From contig NZ_KE386488.1 in the NCBI RefSeq assembly GCF_000427365.1, forward strand, positions 248,001 to 312,000: 64,000 bases of DNA. Direction: 5' to 3'. Source of the stretch: Rikenella microfusus DSM 15922. Its GTDB lineage: Bacteria > Bacteroidota > Bacteroidia > Bacteroidales > Rikenellaceae. The notes under the pieces were generated by a model. That model saw only the letters and a program-made list of their open reading frames with translations, had not been told where the DNA came from and did not search any database. A program made the position numbers and the translations under genes. Of the stretch, positions 43,405 through 52,858 are shown one piece after another (positions within the stretch are counted from its first letter, which is position 1; every line of letters starts with the position of its first letter).

Positions 43405-43504
43405 AGCTCGGTTCCGTACTTTATGCCGGTAAAGGTAGGGATTTGGAACGGATTTTGCTCTTTAAGAATCGACAATCATTCAACCACACTAAAAACTGTA
43501 TATT

Positions 43505-44092
43505 ATGAAATTCGAACTTCCTGCTCTGCCTTATCCGGTCAATGCACTGGAACCGACCATGAGCGCACGTACCATAGAATTCCACTGGGGAAAACACGAA
43601 GCGGCCTACATCAACAACCTGAACGGCCTGATCGAGGGCACGCCGCTGGAAAACGACACGCTGGAGGAGATCGTGCGCAAGTCGGACGGGCCGATTTACA
43701 ACAATGCGGCGCAGGCGTGGAACCATATCTTTTTCTTTTTCCAACTGGCGCCGAACGGCAAAAAGGAACCGGGCGGAGCGCTTGCCGAAGCGATCGACAG
43801 GCATTTCGGTTCGTTCGCGGCTTTCAAAGAGGCGTTCGCGAAGGCCGGGGCCACGCTTTTCGGTTCGGGCTGGGCGTGGCTGTCGGTGAAACCGGACGGC
43901 CAGCTGGAGATCACGCAGGGGCCGAATGCGCATAACCCGCTCAAAAACGGGGCGGTTCCGCTCCTGACGGCGGACGTATGGGAGCACGCCTATTATCTGG
44001 ATTACCAGAACCGCCGGCCAGATTTCCTGTCCGCCCTGTGGAACCTGGTGGATTGGAAGGTGATCGAGAAACGGTACGAAGATACGCTTTAA
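43505..44092 (+). CDS. sodB: Superoxide dismutase (Fe/Mn)
   Basis: The 195-residue enzyme has the four metal ligands H27 (EFHWGKH), H74 (AWNHIFFF), D157 and H161 (DVWEHAYYLDYQNRRPDF). The ALFGSGWAWL-like segment (LFGSGWAWLSV) is also typical. It converts superoxide to peroxide and oxygen in the cytoplasm. In Bacteroidota such enzymes are often cambialistic, which the sequence alone cannot settle. It stands alone and is divergent from the BtuF-like gene. Confidence 0.96.
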   Translation: MKFELPALPYPVNALEPTMSARTIEFHWGKHEAAYINNLNGLIEGTPLENDTLEEIVRKSDGPIYNNAAQAWNHIFFFFQLAPNGKKEPGGALAEAIDRHFGSFAAFKEAFAKAGATLFGSGWAWLSVKPDGQLEITQGPNAHNPLKNGAVPLLTADVWEHAYYLDYQNRRPDFLSALWNLVDWKVIEKRYEDTL

Positions 44093-44492
44093 AACGGCTT
44101 TTCTCCGGTACGATCAGGGGACCGCGCCTGCCGTCGGAAGACGGGGGCGCGGTTTTCATATAATATGATTGCCGTATCCGGAGGCTTTTCCGGCCGGCTC
44201 AGGCCGGTATGGCACAGGGGACCGGGGCTTTGCTCTGCTTAAGGAGGCGGACGCGGGCCGAAATATACTGAGAATCAAGCACGCATATAAATTAGGGTAA
44301 AGTCGTACGTAGTTACCCAAAGAGTAAAGCCGTGCCTGCCTGAGTCGGATACCTGTCGATCTGCAGACCATTTATCCGCTGCTTTTTCGGCCCGCGCCGG
44401 CCCCTCCGGGTTTGTACCGCCTCATGCCGTCCGGCGCCGGATCGGCAGAGGCAGATTATCGCCGGCCATGTCCGGTATATGAGCGCAGATAA
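44093..44492. other. Intergenic DNA with class B and class F fragments
   Basis: About 44208-44317 is the right two-thirds of a class B element, ending GGGTAAAGTCGTACGTAGTT. About 44370-44480 is a reversed class F fragment (TTTTTCGGCCCGCGCCGGCC then ACCGCCTCATGCCGTCCGG). No gene is seen. Confidence 0.55.
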
Positions 44493-44524
44493 TTGGTCTT
44501 GTCAGGAATTTTTTCGTACCTTTG
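44493..44524 (+). promoter_or_regulatory. Promoter of rplY
   Basis: TTGG (44493-44496), a 20-nt spacer and TACCTTTG (44517-44524) match the Bacteroidota pattern. The leader would be about 100 nt. Confidence 0.6.
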
Positions 44525-44634
44525 CCGCGCTTTCGGCCGTGGAGCCGAAAGATAGGACGTGATGGGGGCGGTCTTCATTGCCGGGGATCGACTGAGTAAC
44601 GTCCCGTTTGTTAATGTTTTTCAACCTTTAAAGT

Positions 44635-45213
44635 ATGAAAACTCTGGAAATCAAAGGTACCCCGCGTACCGAATTCGGCAAGAAGAGCACCGGTGCGGTA
44701 CGCCGCGCGGGCAACGTGCCGTGCGTCATCTACGGCAGCGGCGAAACGATCCATTTCTCGGTTCCGGCTTCGGAATTCAAGCAGCTGATCTACACGCCGC
44801 ACTCTTATTTGGTGAATTTCGATATCGACGGCAAAAAAGAGCTGGCCGTGATGCGCGAAGTGCAGTATCATCCGGTGACGGGCGACGTGCTTCACGTGGA
44901 TTTCTACCGCGTGGACGAAGCCAAACCGGTGGCCATCGACCTGCCGGTGGTGCTGACCGGTAACTCGGAAGGCGTCAAACTCGGCGGTAAGCTGACCCTC
45001 AGCAAACGCAAACTGCGCGTTTCAGCGCTGGTGAAAGACCTGCCCGACACCGTGGAAGTGGACGTGACTTCGCTGGGCCTCGGCAAATCGATCTTCGTGG
45101 GCGACCTGCATATTCCGGGTCTGGCGATCCTGACTCCGGCTTCGACCGCCATCTGCGCCGTCCGTATGACTCGTGCCGCTCGTGGTGCACAGGCTGCCGC
45201 CGCGAAGGCCTAA
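44635..45213 (+). CDS. rplY: Ribosomal protein L25 / general stress protein Ctc
   Basis: The 192-residue long-form L25 has an N-terminal 5S rRNA-binding domain (MKTLEIKGTPRTEFGKKST, RRAGNVPCVIYG, MREVQYHPVTGDVLHVDFY). A C-terminal beta domain (PVVLTGNSEGVKLGGKL) ends in an Ala-rich tail. It binds 5S rRNA in the large subunit. It is followed by pth 122 nt later, a common pairing. Confidence 0.96.
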   Translation: MKTLEIKGTPRTEFGKKSTGAVRRAGNVPCVIYGSGETIHFSVPASEFKQLIYTPHSYLVNFDIDGKKELAVMREVQYHPVTGDVLHVDFYRVDEAKPVAIDLPVVLTGNSEGVKLGGKLTLSKRKLRVSALVKDLPDTVEVDVTSLGLGKSIFVGDLHIPGLAILTPASTAICAVRMTRAARGAQAAAAKA

Positions 45214-45237
45214 ATCCTTAGCAGGCAGTTCGCCGCG

Positions 45238-45269
45238 TTTGTTTTTGCGGTTCCGCTTGCATAACTTTG
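45238..45269 (+). promoter_or_regulatory. Promoter of pth
   Basis: TTTG (45238-45241), a 20-nt spacer and TAACTTTG (45262-45269) match the Bacteroidota -33/-7 pattern. Confidence 0.6.
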
Positions 45270-45335
45270 TTTCCTGCTTTTCCGCCCTTTCGGGGGTGCG
45301 GAGGGGCAGGAACCTTTTTTAATGCGATTCGTGAA

Positions 45336-45902
45336 ATGAAATATCTGATCGTGGGGCTGGGGAATATCGGTGCCGAGTACGCCGAGACGCGCCACAACAT
45401 AGGATTCAAAGTGGCGGACGCGCTGGCCGGCACGGCAGGGGCTACGTTCAGTTCGGACCGCTACGGCGCGGTGACGACGCTCCGCCACCGCGGGCAGGAG
45501 GTTTTCCTGCTCAAACCGTTCACTTATATGAATCTAAGCGGCAAGGCGGTGCGATACTGGATACAGAAAGAGCGCATCCCGGCCGAGAACGTATTCGTGG
45601 TGGTGGACGACATCGCGCTGCCGTTCGGCCATCTGCGGATCCGCAAGAGCGGTTCGGACGGGGGGCACAACGGTTTGAAAAGCATTGCGGAGTGTCTCGG
45701 CGGGCAGAATTATGCCCGTCTGCGATTCGGTATCGGAGGCGATTTCCCGAAAGGGGCTCAGGTGGATTATGTGCTGGGCGAATGGACCGCGCAGGAGAAG
45801 GCACAGTTGCCGGAGTTGCTGAAAACGGCGGGCGAGGCGGTGCTGTCGTTCGTCGCCGAAGGCCCGGACCGCGCGATGAACAGGTTCAATACGAAAAAAT
45901 AG
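45336..45902 (+). CDS. pth: Peptidyl-tRNA hydrolase
   Basis: The 188-residue enzyme frees tRNA from prematurely released peptidyl-tRNA. It has the family start [20 protein letters not shown] with catalytic H20, then [21 protein letters not shown] and GGHNGLKSI. The C-terminal helix ends RAMNRFN. ATG 45336 is preferred over the longer frame because the family begins at this residue. Confidence 0.96.
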   Translation: MKYLIVGLGNIGAEYAETRHNIGFKVADALAGTAGATFSSDRYGAVTTLRHRGQEVFLLKPFTYMNLSGKAVRYWIQKERIPAENVFVVVDDIALPFGHLRIRKSGSDGGHNGLKSIAECLGGQNYARLRFGIGGDFPKGAQVDYVLGEWTAQEKAQLPELLKTAGEAVLSFVAEGPDRAMNRFNTKK

Positions 45903-45961
45903 CGGTCGGTAACTATATACGACTTTTACCCTTTATACGTACTTTTAATTTGAAGATTCAA

Positions 45962-46058
45962 GGCCGGAGCCAGCGGGGCCGCAACAAGCACCGCGCAGTT
46001 GCAGGCCGCCGCCCGGGGTGGCTCCGGCCTGCCCGCTACGCGGATAAATAACCGTACG
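45962..46058. repeat. Module C repeat, short form
   Basis: It runs from GGCCGGAGCCAGCGGGGC to GGTGGCTCCGGCCTGCCCGC, followed by TACGCGGATAAATAACCGTA. It lacks the long interior of 41711. A class B left end (AACTATATACGACTTTTACC) lies at about 45910-45929, so this gap before bioA holds two repeat pieces. Confidence 0.75.
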
Positions 46059-46268
46059 ATTAACTGCAACCTCAGGCTGTACGGACCGGCATTGTCGCCT
46101 CCGGATGCAGCCGGTCAATTGACAATAACCCGTTACCTGCGATCTCCACGGCAACGATTCCGGGACACCCGCCTGAAATATCTCCGGATAACCCCGGCAA
46201 AAAGTCCCGCACAAGGGTTTTCCACCCTAATCCGAACGCTGAAACACGAACCGGACACCGAACCGACC

Positions 46269-47597
46269 ATGAACGAATATCGAGACGAAAAGACGGCAAC
46301 CCTGCTGGAATGGGACCGCCGCCACCTGTGGCACCCCTACACCTCCGCCGTCGAACCGCTGCCCGTCTATCCCGTGCGGCGGGCCGAAGGCGTGCGCATC
46401 GAACTCGAAGACGGCCGGAGCCTGATCGACGGCATGTCGTCGTGGTGGTGCGCCGTGCACGGCTATAACCATCCGCGCCTCAACGCCGCCGCCAAAAGAC
46501 AGATAGACGAGATGTCCCACGTCATGTTCGGCGGGCTGACCCACCGCCCCGCCGTCGAACTGGGGCGCCGGCTGCTGGCTATGGTACCCGGAGCCGACCT
46601 GCCGGAAGACGATCCCTGCAAACCCGAATACGTCTTTTTCGCCGATTCCGGATCGGTATCGATCGAAGTGGCGATGAAAATGGCCATGCAGTGGCAGCAC
46701 TCGCAGGGCCGCTCGGAAAAGAACGAATTCCTGACCATCCGCGGCGGTTACCACGGCGACACCTGGAACGCCATGAGCGTCTGCGATCCCGACGGAGGGA
46801 TGCACAGCCTCTGGCGGGGCCGGCTGGCCGTCCAGCATTTCGTGCCGAGGCCGACGGTGCCGTTCGGATTGCCTTGGGAGCCGGAGGCTCTGGAACCGAT
46901 GCGGAAAGCGCTGGAACGACACGGCGGAACGCTGGCGGCGGTCATTCTGGAACCGATCGTGCAAGGGGCCGGAGGCATGTGGTTCTACCATCCGGAATAT
47001 CTCCGAGGGATCGCGAAACTGTGCCGGGAACACGACGTGCTGCTGATCGCGGACGAAATCGCCACCGGCTTCGGCCGCACGGGACGGATGTTCGCCTGCG
47101 AGTGGGCGGACGCGGTACCCGACATCCTGTGCGTGGGTAAAGCGCTGACGGGGGGCTACCTGACATTGGCGGCCGTATTGGCCGCGGGCCGCGTGGCGCG
47201 GGGCATCGACGGCCCGTTCATGCACGGCCCCACGTTCATGGGCAATCCGCTGGCGTGCGCGGTGGCCTGCGAGTCGCTGACGATGCTGTCGGAAGGGTGG
47301 CTGCTGCCGCGCGTAGCGGAGATGGAAACGATTCTGCGCGACGAACTGGCCCCGCTGCGTGCGCTCATTCCTGCGGGCAAGATACGCGACGTGCGGGTGT
47401 TGGGAGCGATCGGAGTGGTCGAAACGGCCGAACCGGTAGAGATGGCGTCGATCCAGCGGGCGTTCGTGGAAGCGGGCGTCTGGGTGCGGCCGTTCGGCCG
47501 GCTGGTCTACGTGATGCCGCCTTATGTCATTTCGGACGCCGACCTGCGCACGCTCTGCCGGGCGGTGGTCGGCGTCGTCCGCGCCGCCTGTCGCTAA
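46269..47597 (+). CDS. bioA: Adenosylmethionine-8-amino-7-oxononanoate aminotransferase
   Basis: The 442-residue class III aminotransferase of biotin synthesis opens with the BioA-type [14 protein letters not shown]. It has [56 protein letters not shown] and the PLP lysine in [11 protein letters not shown]. The Trp-Trp pair and HPYTS distinguish BioA from other class III enzymes. ATG 46269 follows a 5-kb-typical repeat gap. No other bio genes are adjacent in the window. Confidence 0.95.
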   Translation: MNEYRDEKTATLLEWDRRHLWHPYTSAVEPLPVYPVRRAEGVRIELEDGRSLIDGMSSWWCAVHGYNHPRLNAAAKRQIDEMSHVMFGGLTHRPAVELGRRLLAMVPGADLPEDDPCKPEYVFFADSGSVSIEVAMKMAMQWQHSQGRSEKNEFLTIRGGYHGDTWNAMSVCDPDGGMHSLWRGRLAVQHFVPRPTVPFGLPWEPEALEPMRKALERHGGTLAAVILEPIVQGAGGMWFYHPEYLRGIAKLCREHDVLLIADEIATGFGRTGRMFACEWADAVPDILCVGKALTGGYLTLAAVLAAGRVARGIDGPFMHGPTFMGNPLACAVACESLTMLSEGWLLPRVAEMETILRDELAPLRALIPAGKIRDVRVLGAIGVVETAEPVEMASIQRAFVEAGVWVRPFGRLVYVMPPYVISDADLRTLCRAVVGVVRAACR

Positions 47598-47950
47598 TCT
47601 CTTTCCTCGTTTCCGACAGGGGGCCTACGGTACAATTTTCGAAAAACGGAAGCAACTATATACAGCTTCCTGATCGTACACTTTAACGACCGAACATATT
47701 CGGAACGGTTTTCCCTTTCGGCTCGGCGCCGGACGATTTTCATTTGTCCGGCACGGAGACCCGGCGGTTCCGCGAACCGCGAAAAACAGGCAATCGTTCC
47801 GACAACAAACCCGAAAGGTAAACATCGACCTTACTCCAAATCGGGCAATACCCCCTAAAACGATCCTGCTCCAGTTCGAGTACCGAGCGGCACCGGGTCT
47901 CCCGAAGGGGAAGACATCTGGTCTGCCCGCTAACGCGGATACTTATTATT
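47598..47950. other. Intergenic DNA after bioA, repeat traces
   Basis: AGCAACTATATACAGCTTCC (about 47650) and TACTCCAAATCGGGCAATAC (about 47831) look like class B or F ends with the intervening part rearranged. 47860-47940 resembles the middle of module D in reverse. No gene is seen. Confidence 0.45.
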
Positions 47951-47966
47951 TTAACCGTACGGTTAA
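47951..47966. repeat. Perfect 16-bp linker palindrome
   Basis: TTAACCGTACGGTTAA is a perfect palindrome and the fullest example of the linker that separates repeat modules elsewhere in the window. Confidence 0.8.
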
Positions 47967-47990
47967 GATTAAATTTCCGCGTTAGCGGTC

Positions 47991-48060
47991 AGGCCGGAGC
48001 CACCCCAGACGGCGGCCTGCAACTGCGCTGCGCTTGTTTTGGCTTCGCTGGCTCCGGCCA
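47991..48060. repeat. Module C repeat, short inverted form
   Basis: It runs from AGGCCGGAGCCACCCCAGAC to TTCGCTGGCTCCGGCC, with AACTGCGCTGCGCTTGTTTT inside. It is preceded by the D/C-type end TTCCGCGTTAGCGG. Confidence 0.75.
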
Positions 48061-48168
48061 TAAAATTAACCGTACCCATTAAGTTTTCACCTCGTTCATT
48101 TATTTGTAGAGGCTGCAAACCCGTACTTTGATACCAATGTAAAAAGCCGGGAGTATTTTTAAATTAGA

Positions 48169-48296
48169 CTTCCGCGTTAGCGGGCGGGTCGGACGCCTCC
48201 CCATCGGGAGGCCCGGTGCCGCTCGGTACAGGGGGCCGGGCTGTAATTACCCGAGACTTCCCGGGCGTCCGACTCGAATGAAAAATAATCGTACGT
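48169..48296. repeat. Module D repeat
   Basis: It runs from CTTCCGCGTTAGCGGGCGGG through CTCCCCATCGGGAGGCCCGG to the GGGCGTCCGACTCGAATGAA end and a TCGTACG linker. It matches 51088 and 51395. Confidence 0.8.
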
Positions 48297-48320
48297 TTAT
48301 TTCAATGTTCTCCCTTAGTC

Positions 48321-48389
48321 AGGCCGGAGCCACCCCGGGCGGCGGCCTGCAACTGCGCTGCGCTTGTTTCGGCTCCGCTGGCTCCGGTC
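48321..48389. repeat. Module C repeat, short inverted form
   Basis: AGGCCGGAGCCACCCCGGGC...CTGCGCTGCGCTTGTTTCGG...GGCTCCGG is a near copy of 47991-48060. Confidence 0.75.
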
Positions 48390-48491
48390 TGCTCATCGGG
48401 AGGCCTGGTGCCGCTGGGCACTCCAGCCGGACTGCAACTACCCCAAACCACAACCGCTCCCGGGCGTCCGGACTATAAAGAACCATACGGT

Positions 48492-48595
48492 TGTTTACTA
48501 AGGGGCGCAGCCTGTGAGACCGTGAACGAGCCTTGCGAGCAAGCGGGCCTCCGCGGGGCGAGGCTGCGGCCCGTGCGACCTGAAAGTCGCAAAGC
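48492..48595. repeat. Module E repeat
   Basis: It runs from TGTTTACTAAGGGGCGCAGC to TGAAAGTCGCAAAGC, with GAACGAGCCTTGCGAGCAAG and CGGGGCGAGGCTGCGGCCC inside. It matches 30264-30369. Confidence 0.8.
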
Positions 48596-49249
48596 CGAAC
48601 AGGGAAAGTATTTTAACTGTACAATTTTATTCATTTCGGGCAGGCGACCGGGAAACCGCCCCGAGGGTGCGAAGGTTTGCATTGTCCCAAAGGAGCCGTT
48701 TGAATGCATAAGCCGACGATTTTTATGAATCCAATAGTTAAAATCGTAAGGCGATATACGACTGAATACAAACCCCGTTTCGGTTCAGCGCCGGGCGGTA
48801 TGAGGCGGTGCAAAACCGGACAAAAGACCCGAAGGGTCCGGCAACTGCTACGGCCTCTTCGCGGTTCCCGCCTGCGGCAACGACAGCAACATCGCCGCGC
48901 AGCGAACTAAAAGCAATCTTTTATAGAGCGTTCGTAGTTTCGTTACGCAAAGGCGAAATCTTTTCGACTAAAACTATAATTTCAGTCTTTAAAGAATAAC
49001 TCAATATTTTAGGGTACTTCGGTAAGGTCGAAGACAGCAAATAACGGTCCTGAGCTTCCGGACGTTCCGGCCCCTCTCAGGAACGCACTGTCCGCTGCCT
49101 GCCCGAAACCGTTCCTGCCTCCTGCACGCGAAACCCACGCTTTGTGCCGGTGCCCGGCAGGTACCGCAAATTTTCGCACAAAAAAATCCGGGCCTCCCGC
49201 CTTTTCCGAAAAGCAGGAGGCCCGAAAATCCGTCCGCAGGAGAGAGAGA
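48596..49249. other. Intergenic DNA before yebC
   Basis: A class F fragment spans about 48750-48842 (GGCGATATACGACTGAATAC, ..., AAGACCCGAAGGGTCCGG). After 48843 no repeat was recognised. 49191-49237 holds a GGGCCTCC...GGAGGCCC hairpin (about 49189-49223) that could end yebC transcription. No gene is seen. Confidence 0.45.
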
Positions 49250-49984
49250 TTACTCCTCCTTCATATTGTGATAAACGCGCTGCACGTCGTCGTCTTCTTC
49301 GAACCGTTCGATCAGTTTCTCAATCGCCTCGCGCTGCTCGGGCGTCACCTCTTTCTGGTCGTTCGGAATGCGTTCGAACTCCCCGCTCAGGATTTCGTAT
49401 CCTTTCTCCTCCAAGTAGTTCTGTATCCTGCTGAACGCGTCGTAAGCCCCGTAGATGACGATTTCCGGCGTCCCGTCCTCGGTCTCCTCGGTGAACACTT
49501 CGTCCACTCCGTAATCGATCATCTCCAACTCGAACTCGTCGAGGTCCAGCCCTTCGGGCGCCTTGATCTTGAATACCGACTTACGCTCGAACATGAAATC
49601 CAGGCTTCCGGTGGTGCCCAGCGAACCGCCCGCCTTATTGAAATAGCTGCGCACGTTGGCCACCGTACGGGTATTGTTGTTGGTGGCCGCCTCCACCACG
49701 ATGGCGATGCCGAACGGGCCGTAGCCGTCGTACTGGATCTCCTTATAGTCCGTGTCCGTATCTTTCGAGATGGCCCGCTTGATGGCCCGTTCGACGTTGT
49801 CTTTGGGCATGTTCTCCGACTTGGCCGTCTGGATCAGCATTCGCAGCCGCGGGTTGCCCGCCGGGTCGGGGCCGCCCGCCTTGACGGCGATTACGATCTC
49901 CTTGCCCAGCCGGGTGAAGGTCTTGGCCATATTGCCCCAGCGCTTGAACTTACGCGCCTTGCGGAATTCGAAAGCTCTTCCCAT
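49250..49984 (-). CDS. yebC: YebC/PmpR-family protein
   Basis: The 244-residue protein has the family N-terminus MGRAFEFRKARKFKRWGNMA, then ARANNMPKDN-like segment SENMPKDNVERAIKRA. YDGYGPFGIAIVVEAATNNN and GTTGSLDFMFERK follow. YebC proteins act as transcription regulators or as translation factors at difficult peptide stretches. Which applies here is open. ATG 49982-49984 is the standard start, with a -7 box about 50 nt upstream. Confidence 0.95.
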   Translation of the reverse strand: MGRAFEFRKARKFKRWGNMAKTFTRLGKEIVIAVKAGGPDPAGNPRLRMLIQTAKSENMPKDNVERAIKRAISKDTDTDYKEIQYDGYGPFGIAIVVEAATNNNTRTVANVRSYFNKAGGSLGTTGSLDFMFERKSVFKIKAPEGLDLDEFELEMIDYGVDEVFTEETEDGTPEIVIYGAYDAFSRIQNYLEEKGYEILSGEFERIPNDQKEVTPEQREAIEKLIERFEEDDDVQRVYHNMKEE

Positions 49985-50034
49985 AACTCTATTCGGTTCA
50001 GTGAGGTTTAGTTGAAACTGTTTTACAAGTGCCG

Positions 50035-50042
50035 CAAAGGTA
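50035..50042 (-). promoter_or_regulatory. -7 box for yebC
   Basis: Minus-strand TACCTTTG, 50 nt before the start codon, with TTTC 20 nt further upstream. Confidence 0.5.
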
Positions 50043-50245
50043 GCGGTTTTCCGGCAAAAAAAGAAAGTCACCTTGCGCGAGACTTCGCGTCGTTCCTCTT
50101 TTTGCCGCCGGCGCCCCGTCCCGGAAATTCCGGCCCGGATTTCGCGTCTCCTGTTTCCGAACGCCCGCAGCGTCCCGCCGGAAGGAAAATCGCAGCGATC
50201 CCGCCCGAAATCTCACTGCTGCGCGGTAAACTGCCGAATAAATAC

Positions 50246-50253
50246 TATCTTTG
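50246..50253 (+). promoter_or_regulatory. -7 box for the porin-family gene
   Basis: TATCTTTG, 26 nt before the ATG at 50280. Confidence 0.55.
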
Positions 50254-50279
50254 AAAGTTAAAACCAATCTACGACCGCT

Positions 50280-50897
50280 ATGCAGATCACCAAACGTCTT
50301 CGGACGATCGCCGGCGTCCTGTTGCTCGGCATCGGGGCATACCCTACCGCATCCGCGCAAGGTTTCTACTGGGGTCCCCGTGCCGGACTGAACGTCAGCA
50401 CCGTCACCAAAACCACCTATGCCAAAGCCCGTGCGCGCGCGAATTTCGGGCTGATGGCCGGTTACAAGCTGAACGACATCGTCGGCCTGCAAGCCGAAGC
50501 CCTCTATTCGCTCCAGGGCAGTAAAATGACCAACAGCGACCATATCTATTCGTACAACTACATCAAAATACCCGTTCTGGCCAAACTCTACCTGATCGGC
50601 GGCCTCAACATCGAAGCCGGGGTTTCGTTCAACTGGCTCGTGAGGGCGCAGGACAAGTGGAGCAGTACCGTTTACGATATCCACGGCACCCCCACCGGTA
50701 CGGTCAGTCACAGCCAGGATCTGATGGGCGACAGCAAGACGTTCGACCTCACCATTCCGGTGGGACTCAATTTCCAGTTCCCCCGTCTGTTCGATATCGG
50801 CGTGCGATACGACATCTCCACGGTACGCATCCCCGACGAGCGGTCGAACCATGCCAAAAGCAGCAACTGGTCGGTCAGCGTCGGACTGAGATTCTGA
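50280..50897 (+). CDS. Outer-membrane beta-barrel (porin family, PorT-like) protein
   Basis: The 205-residue product has a signal peptide ending TASAQ, then an eight-stranded-barrel pattern of alternating strands. These include YWGPRAGLNVSTV, FGLMAGYKLNDIVGLQAEALYSLQGS, YIKIPVLAKLYLIGG and a C-terminal SVSVGLRF ending in Phe. This matches the small OmpA-like/PorT family of Bacteroidota. Function is unknown beyond outer-membrane location. A repeat array follows. Confidence 0.88.
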   Translation: MQITKRLRTIAGVLLLGIGAYPTASAQGFYWGPRAGLNVSTVTKTTYAKARARANFGLMAGYKLNDIVGLQAEALYSLQGSKMTNSDHIYSYNYIKIPVLAKLYLIGGLNIEAGVSFNWLVRAQDKWSSTVYDIHGTPTGTVSHSQDLMGDSKTFDLTIPVGLNFQFPRLFDIGVRYDISTVRIPDERSNHAKSSNWSVSVGLRF

Positions 50898-50958
50898 CGG
50901 AACGGCCAGGCGCCGGCCGTCGCCCGAACCGGGCTGACCAAGAGAGAACTTTACATAA

Positions 50959-51076
50959 AACCGTAGGGTTTTTATTGATGCGATTCGAAAGAATCGCCGG
51001 CCTTTGCGCCCAAGCCGCTTTGCGGCTTCGGGGGGTGGGCGCAAAGCCGAATAGGTAAAACAGTTTAACCGTACGG
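50959..51076. repeat. Module A repeat
   Basis: It runs from AACCGTAGGGTTTTTATTGA to AGTTTAACCGTACGG, with stems GCGATTC/GAATCGC and GCGCCCAAGCCGC/GCGGCTTCGG plus GGGTGGGCGC. Confidence 0.85.
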
Positions 51077-51087
51077 ATAAAAACAAG

Positions 51088-51196
51088 TTTCCGCGTTAGC
51101 GGGCGGGCCGGACGCCTCCCCACGGGAGGCCCGCAACCCTCGCACGCTCGGGGCGGTCTCCCGGACGTCCGACCCGAATGAAAAATGACCGTACGA
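51088..51196. repeat. Module D repeat
   Basis: It runs from TTTCCGCGTTAGCGGGCGGG to GACCCGAATGAAAAATGACC and the GTACG linker. The middle has CGCAACCCTCGCACGCTCGG in place of the GCTCGGCACTCGAGC of other copies. Confidence 0.8.
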
Positions 51197-51222
51197 TTTT
51201 ATGTAAAGTTCTCCCGATATCA

Positions 51223-51360
51223 GCCCGGAGCCACCCCGGCGAACCGACGCTGCCAGCGAGAGCCATCGGGCTCGCACGAATGGCCGAGCGGCGAGGAGGA
51301 CAACGAGCGAAGCGAAGTTAACGGCTGCAACCTGCGGTCGCGCCCTCGCTGGCTCCGGGC
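51223..51360. repeat. Module C repeat, inverted, intermediate length
   Basis: Read on the minus strand it begins GCCCGGAGCCAGCGAGGGCG and ends GGGGTGGCTCCGGGC, with GTTAACTTCGCTTCGCTCG and GAGCCCGATGGCTCTCGC inside. Confidence 0.8.
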
Positions 51361-51394
51361 GGAAGCAGCAAGTTAAAAGTATGGTTGAATTAGG

Positions 51395-51520
51395 CTTCCG
51401 CGCCAGCGGGCGGGCCGGACACCTCCCCACGGGAGGCCCGGTGCCGCTCGGCACTCGAGCCGGGCTGTAACTACCCGGACCCTCCCGGGCGTCCGACCCG
51501 AATGAAAAATAACCCTACGA
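51395..51520. repeat. Module D repeat
   Basis: It runs from CTTCCGCGCCAGCGGGCGGG to GAATGAAAAATAACCCTACG. It is the fourth module (A-D-C-D) of the array upstream of the TlpA gene. Confidence 0.8.
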
Positions 51521-51657
51521 TTATCCGCAACGCGAAGAGACCCCGGCGAACGGATATTCCGCCCGCAAGCGGCACGAACCGTTCCGGACCCACAATAAGT
51601 TCCGGGCTAACAATCAGTTCCCGGCCGACAATAAAACGAACGAAACGACATATCTGC

Positions 51658-52833
51658 ATGAAAAAACTCGTCCCCGTATTCGCCCTTTCCGCCGCCCTGC
51701 TCGGCGCCTGCTCCGGCAGCGGCGACAGCCGCCTGAGCGTCAGCATCTCCGGTATGCCCGACGACAGCCTGATCTGCTCCTGGTTCACCCCCGCCACCGT
51801 CCGCGAACGGGGCGATATGACCACCGTTCTGGTCGGCGGTACCCGCAACGGCGATAAGACCGAATTCGACATCGACCTGCCCGACGGCGAACACCTCTAC
51901 CGCATATTCCTCGCTCCGCAGAGCTTCCGCGGCGACGGCCCCCGGCAAAACATGGAACTGTTCCTGCTGCCCGGCGAGAGACCCCGCATCGAAGCTGCCT
52001 ACGACGCCAAAAGCAAAGCGATCGAATACACCCTCGAAGGTTCGGCCGACCAGCAACGCTGGCGGGAAGCGACCCGGGCCGTCGAACCGCTCCAGCTGCG
52101 GCTCGACATGCTCAGCGCCACGGCCATGATGATTTCGCCCGACCGCCGGAATCCCAACGACACCGTTTACCTCCAGATACGGCACTTGGGCGACAGTATC
52201 CGGAAGATCAAGACCGATTATATCGTCGCGCACCCGGCCGATCCGGTATCCGGTTTCTTCCTGACCACCCTGCCCAACGACGCCGGTTTCGACAGCCTCT
52301 ATAACCGGCTCGACGAAAGCGTCCGCCAAGGCCCCCTCAAAGAGTGGCTCGACCTGCAAAAAGAGCTGTCCGACAAACTGGTCGCCTCCCGGCAGGCCCG
52401 CGAAACGGTAAAAACGGGAGCCGTCGCCCCCGATTTCACGCTGCCCGACGCTGACGGCAAAGAGTTCGTCCTCTCTTCCCTCTACGGGCAGGGAAAATAC
52501 GTCGTGCTCGACTTCTGGGGCACCTGGTGCGGTTGGTGTATGAAGGGGATGCCCGCCATGAAAGAGGCCTATGCGAAACACCGGACGGCCGTCGAATTCG
52601 TCGGCATCGATTGCGGCGACACGCCGCAGGTGTGGAAACAAACCCTCGCCGGGCAACAGCTTCCGTGGATCAACGTGCGTGCCGCGGACGACGAGGTGCC
52701 CGTGCGCTACGGCATCGAGGGTTTCCCGACCAAAATGATCCTCGATGCGCAGGGCGTCATCGTCGCCCGCTTCACCGGCGAAGATCCGGCTTTCTACACG
52801 ACGCTCGACTCGCTCGCCCGTACGACACGGTAA
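51658..52833 (+). CDS. TlpA-family thiol-disulfide lipoprotein
   Basis: The 391-residue lipoprotein (lipobox LGAC, C18) has an N-terminal beta-rich domain of the DUF4369 type, a helical linker and a C-terminal thioredoxin domain. This last has [20 protein letters not shown] and the active site [10 protein letters not shown] (C291, C294), then a cis-Pro region [11 protein letters not shown]. It acts as a periplasmic thiol-disulfide oxidoreductase. Partner proteins are unknown. ATG 51658 gives the lipoprotein signal and avoids translating the repeat array upstream. lpxD follows after 25 nt, so co-transcription is likely. Confidence 0.9.
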   Translation: MKKLVPVFALSAALLGACSGSGDSRLSVSISGMPDDSLICSWFTPATVRERGDMTTVLVGGTRNGDKTEFDIDLPDGEHLYRIFLAPQSFRGDGPRQNMELFLLPGERPRIEAAYDAKSKAIEYTLEGSADQQRWREATRAVEPLQLRLDMLSATAMMISPDRRNPNDTVYLQIRHLGDSIRKIKTDYIVAHPADPVSGFFLTTLPNDAGFDSLYNRLDESVRQGPLKEWLDLQKELSDKLVASRQARETVKTGAVAPDFTLPDADGKEFVLSSLYGQGKYVVLDFWGTWCGWCMKGMPAMKEAYAKHRTAVEFVGIDCGDTPQVWKQTLAGQQLPWINVRAADDEVPVRYGIEGFPTKMILDAQGVIVARFTGEDPAFYTTLDSLARTTR

Positions 52834-52858
52834 ATACAATTCCATACACGATACGACC

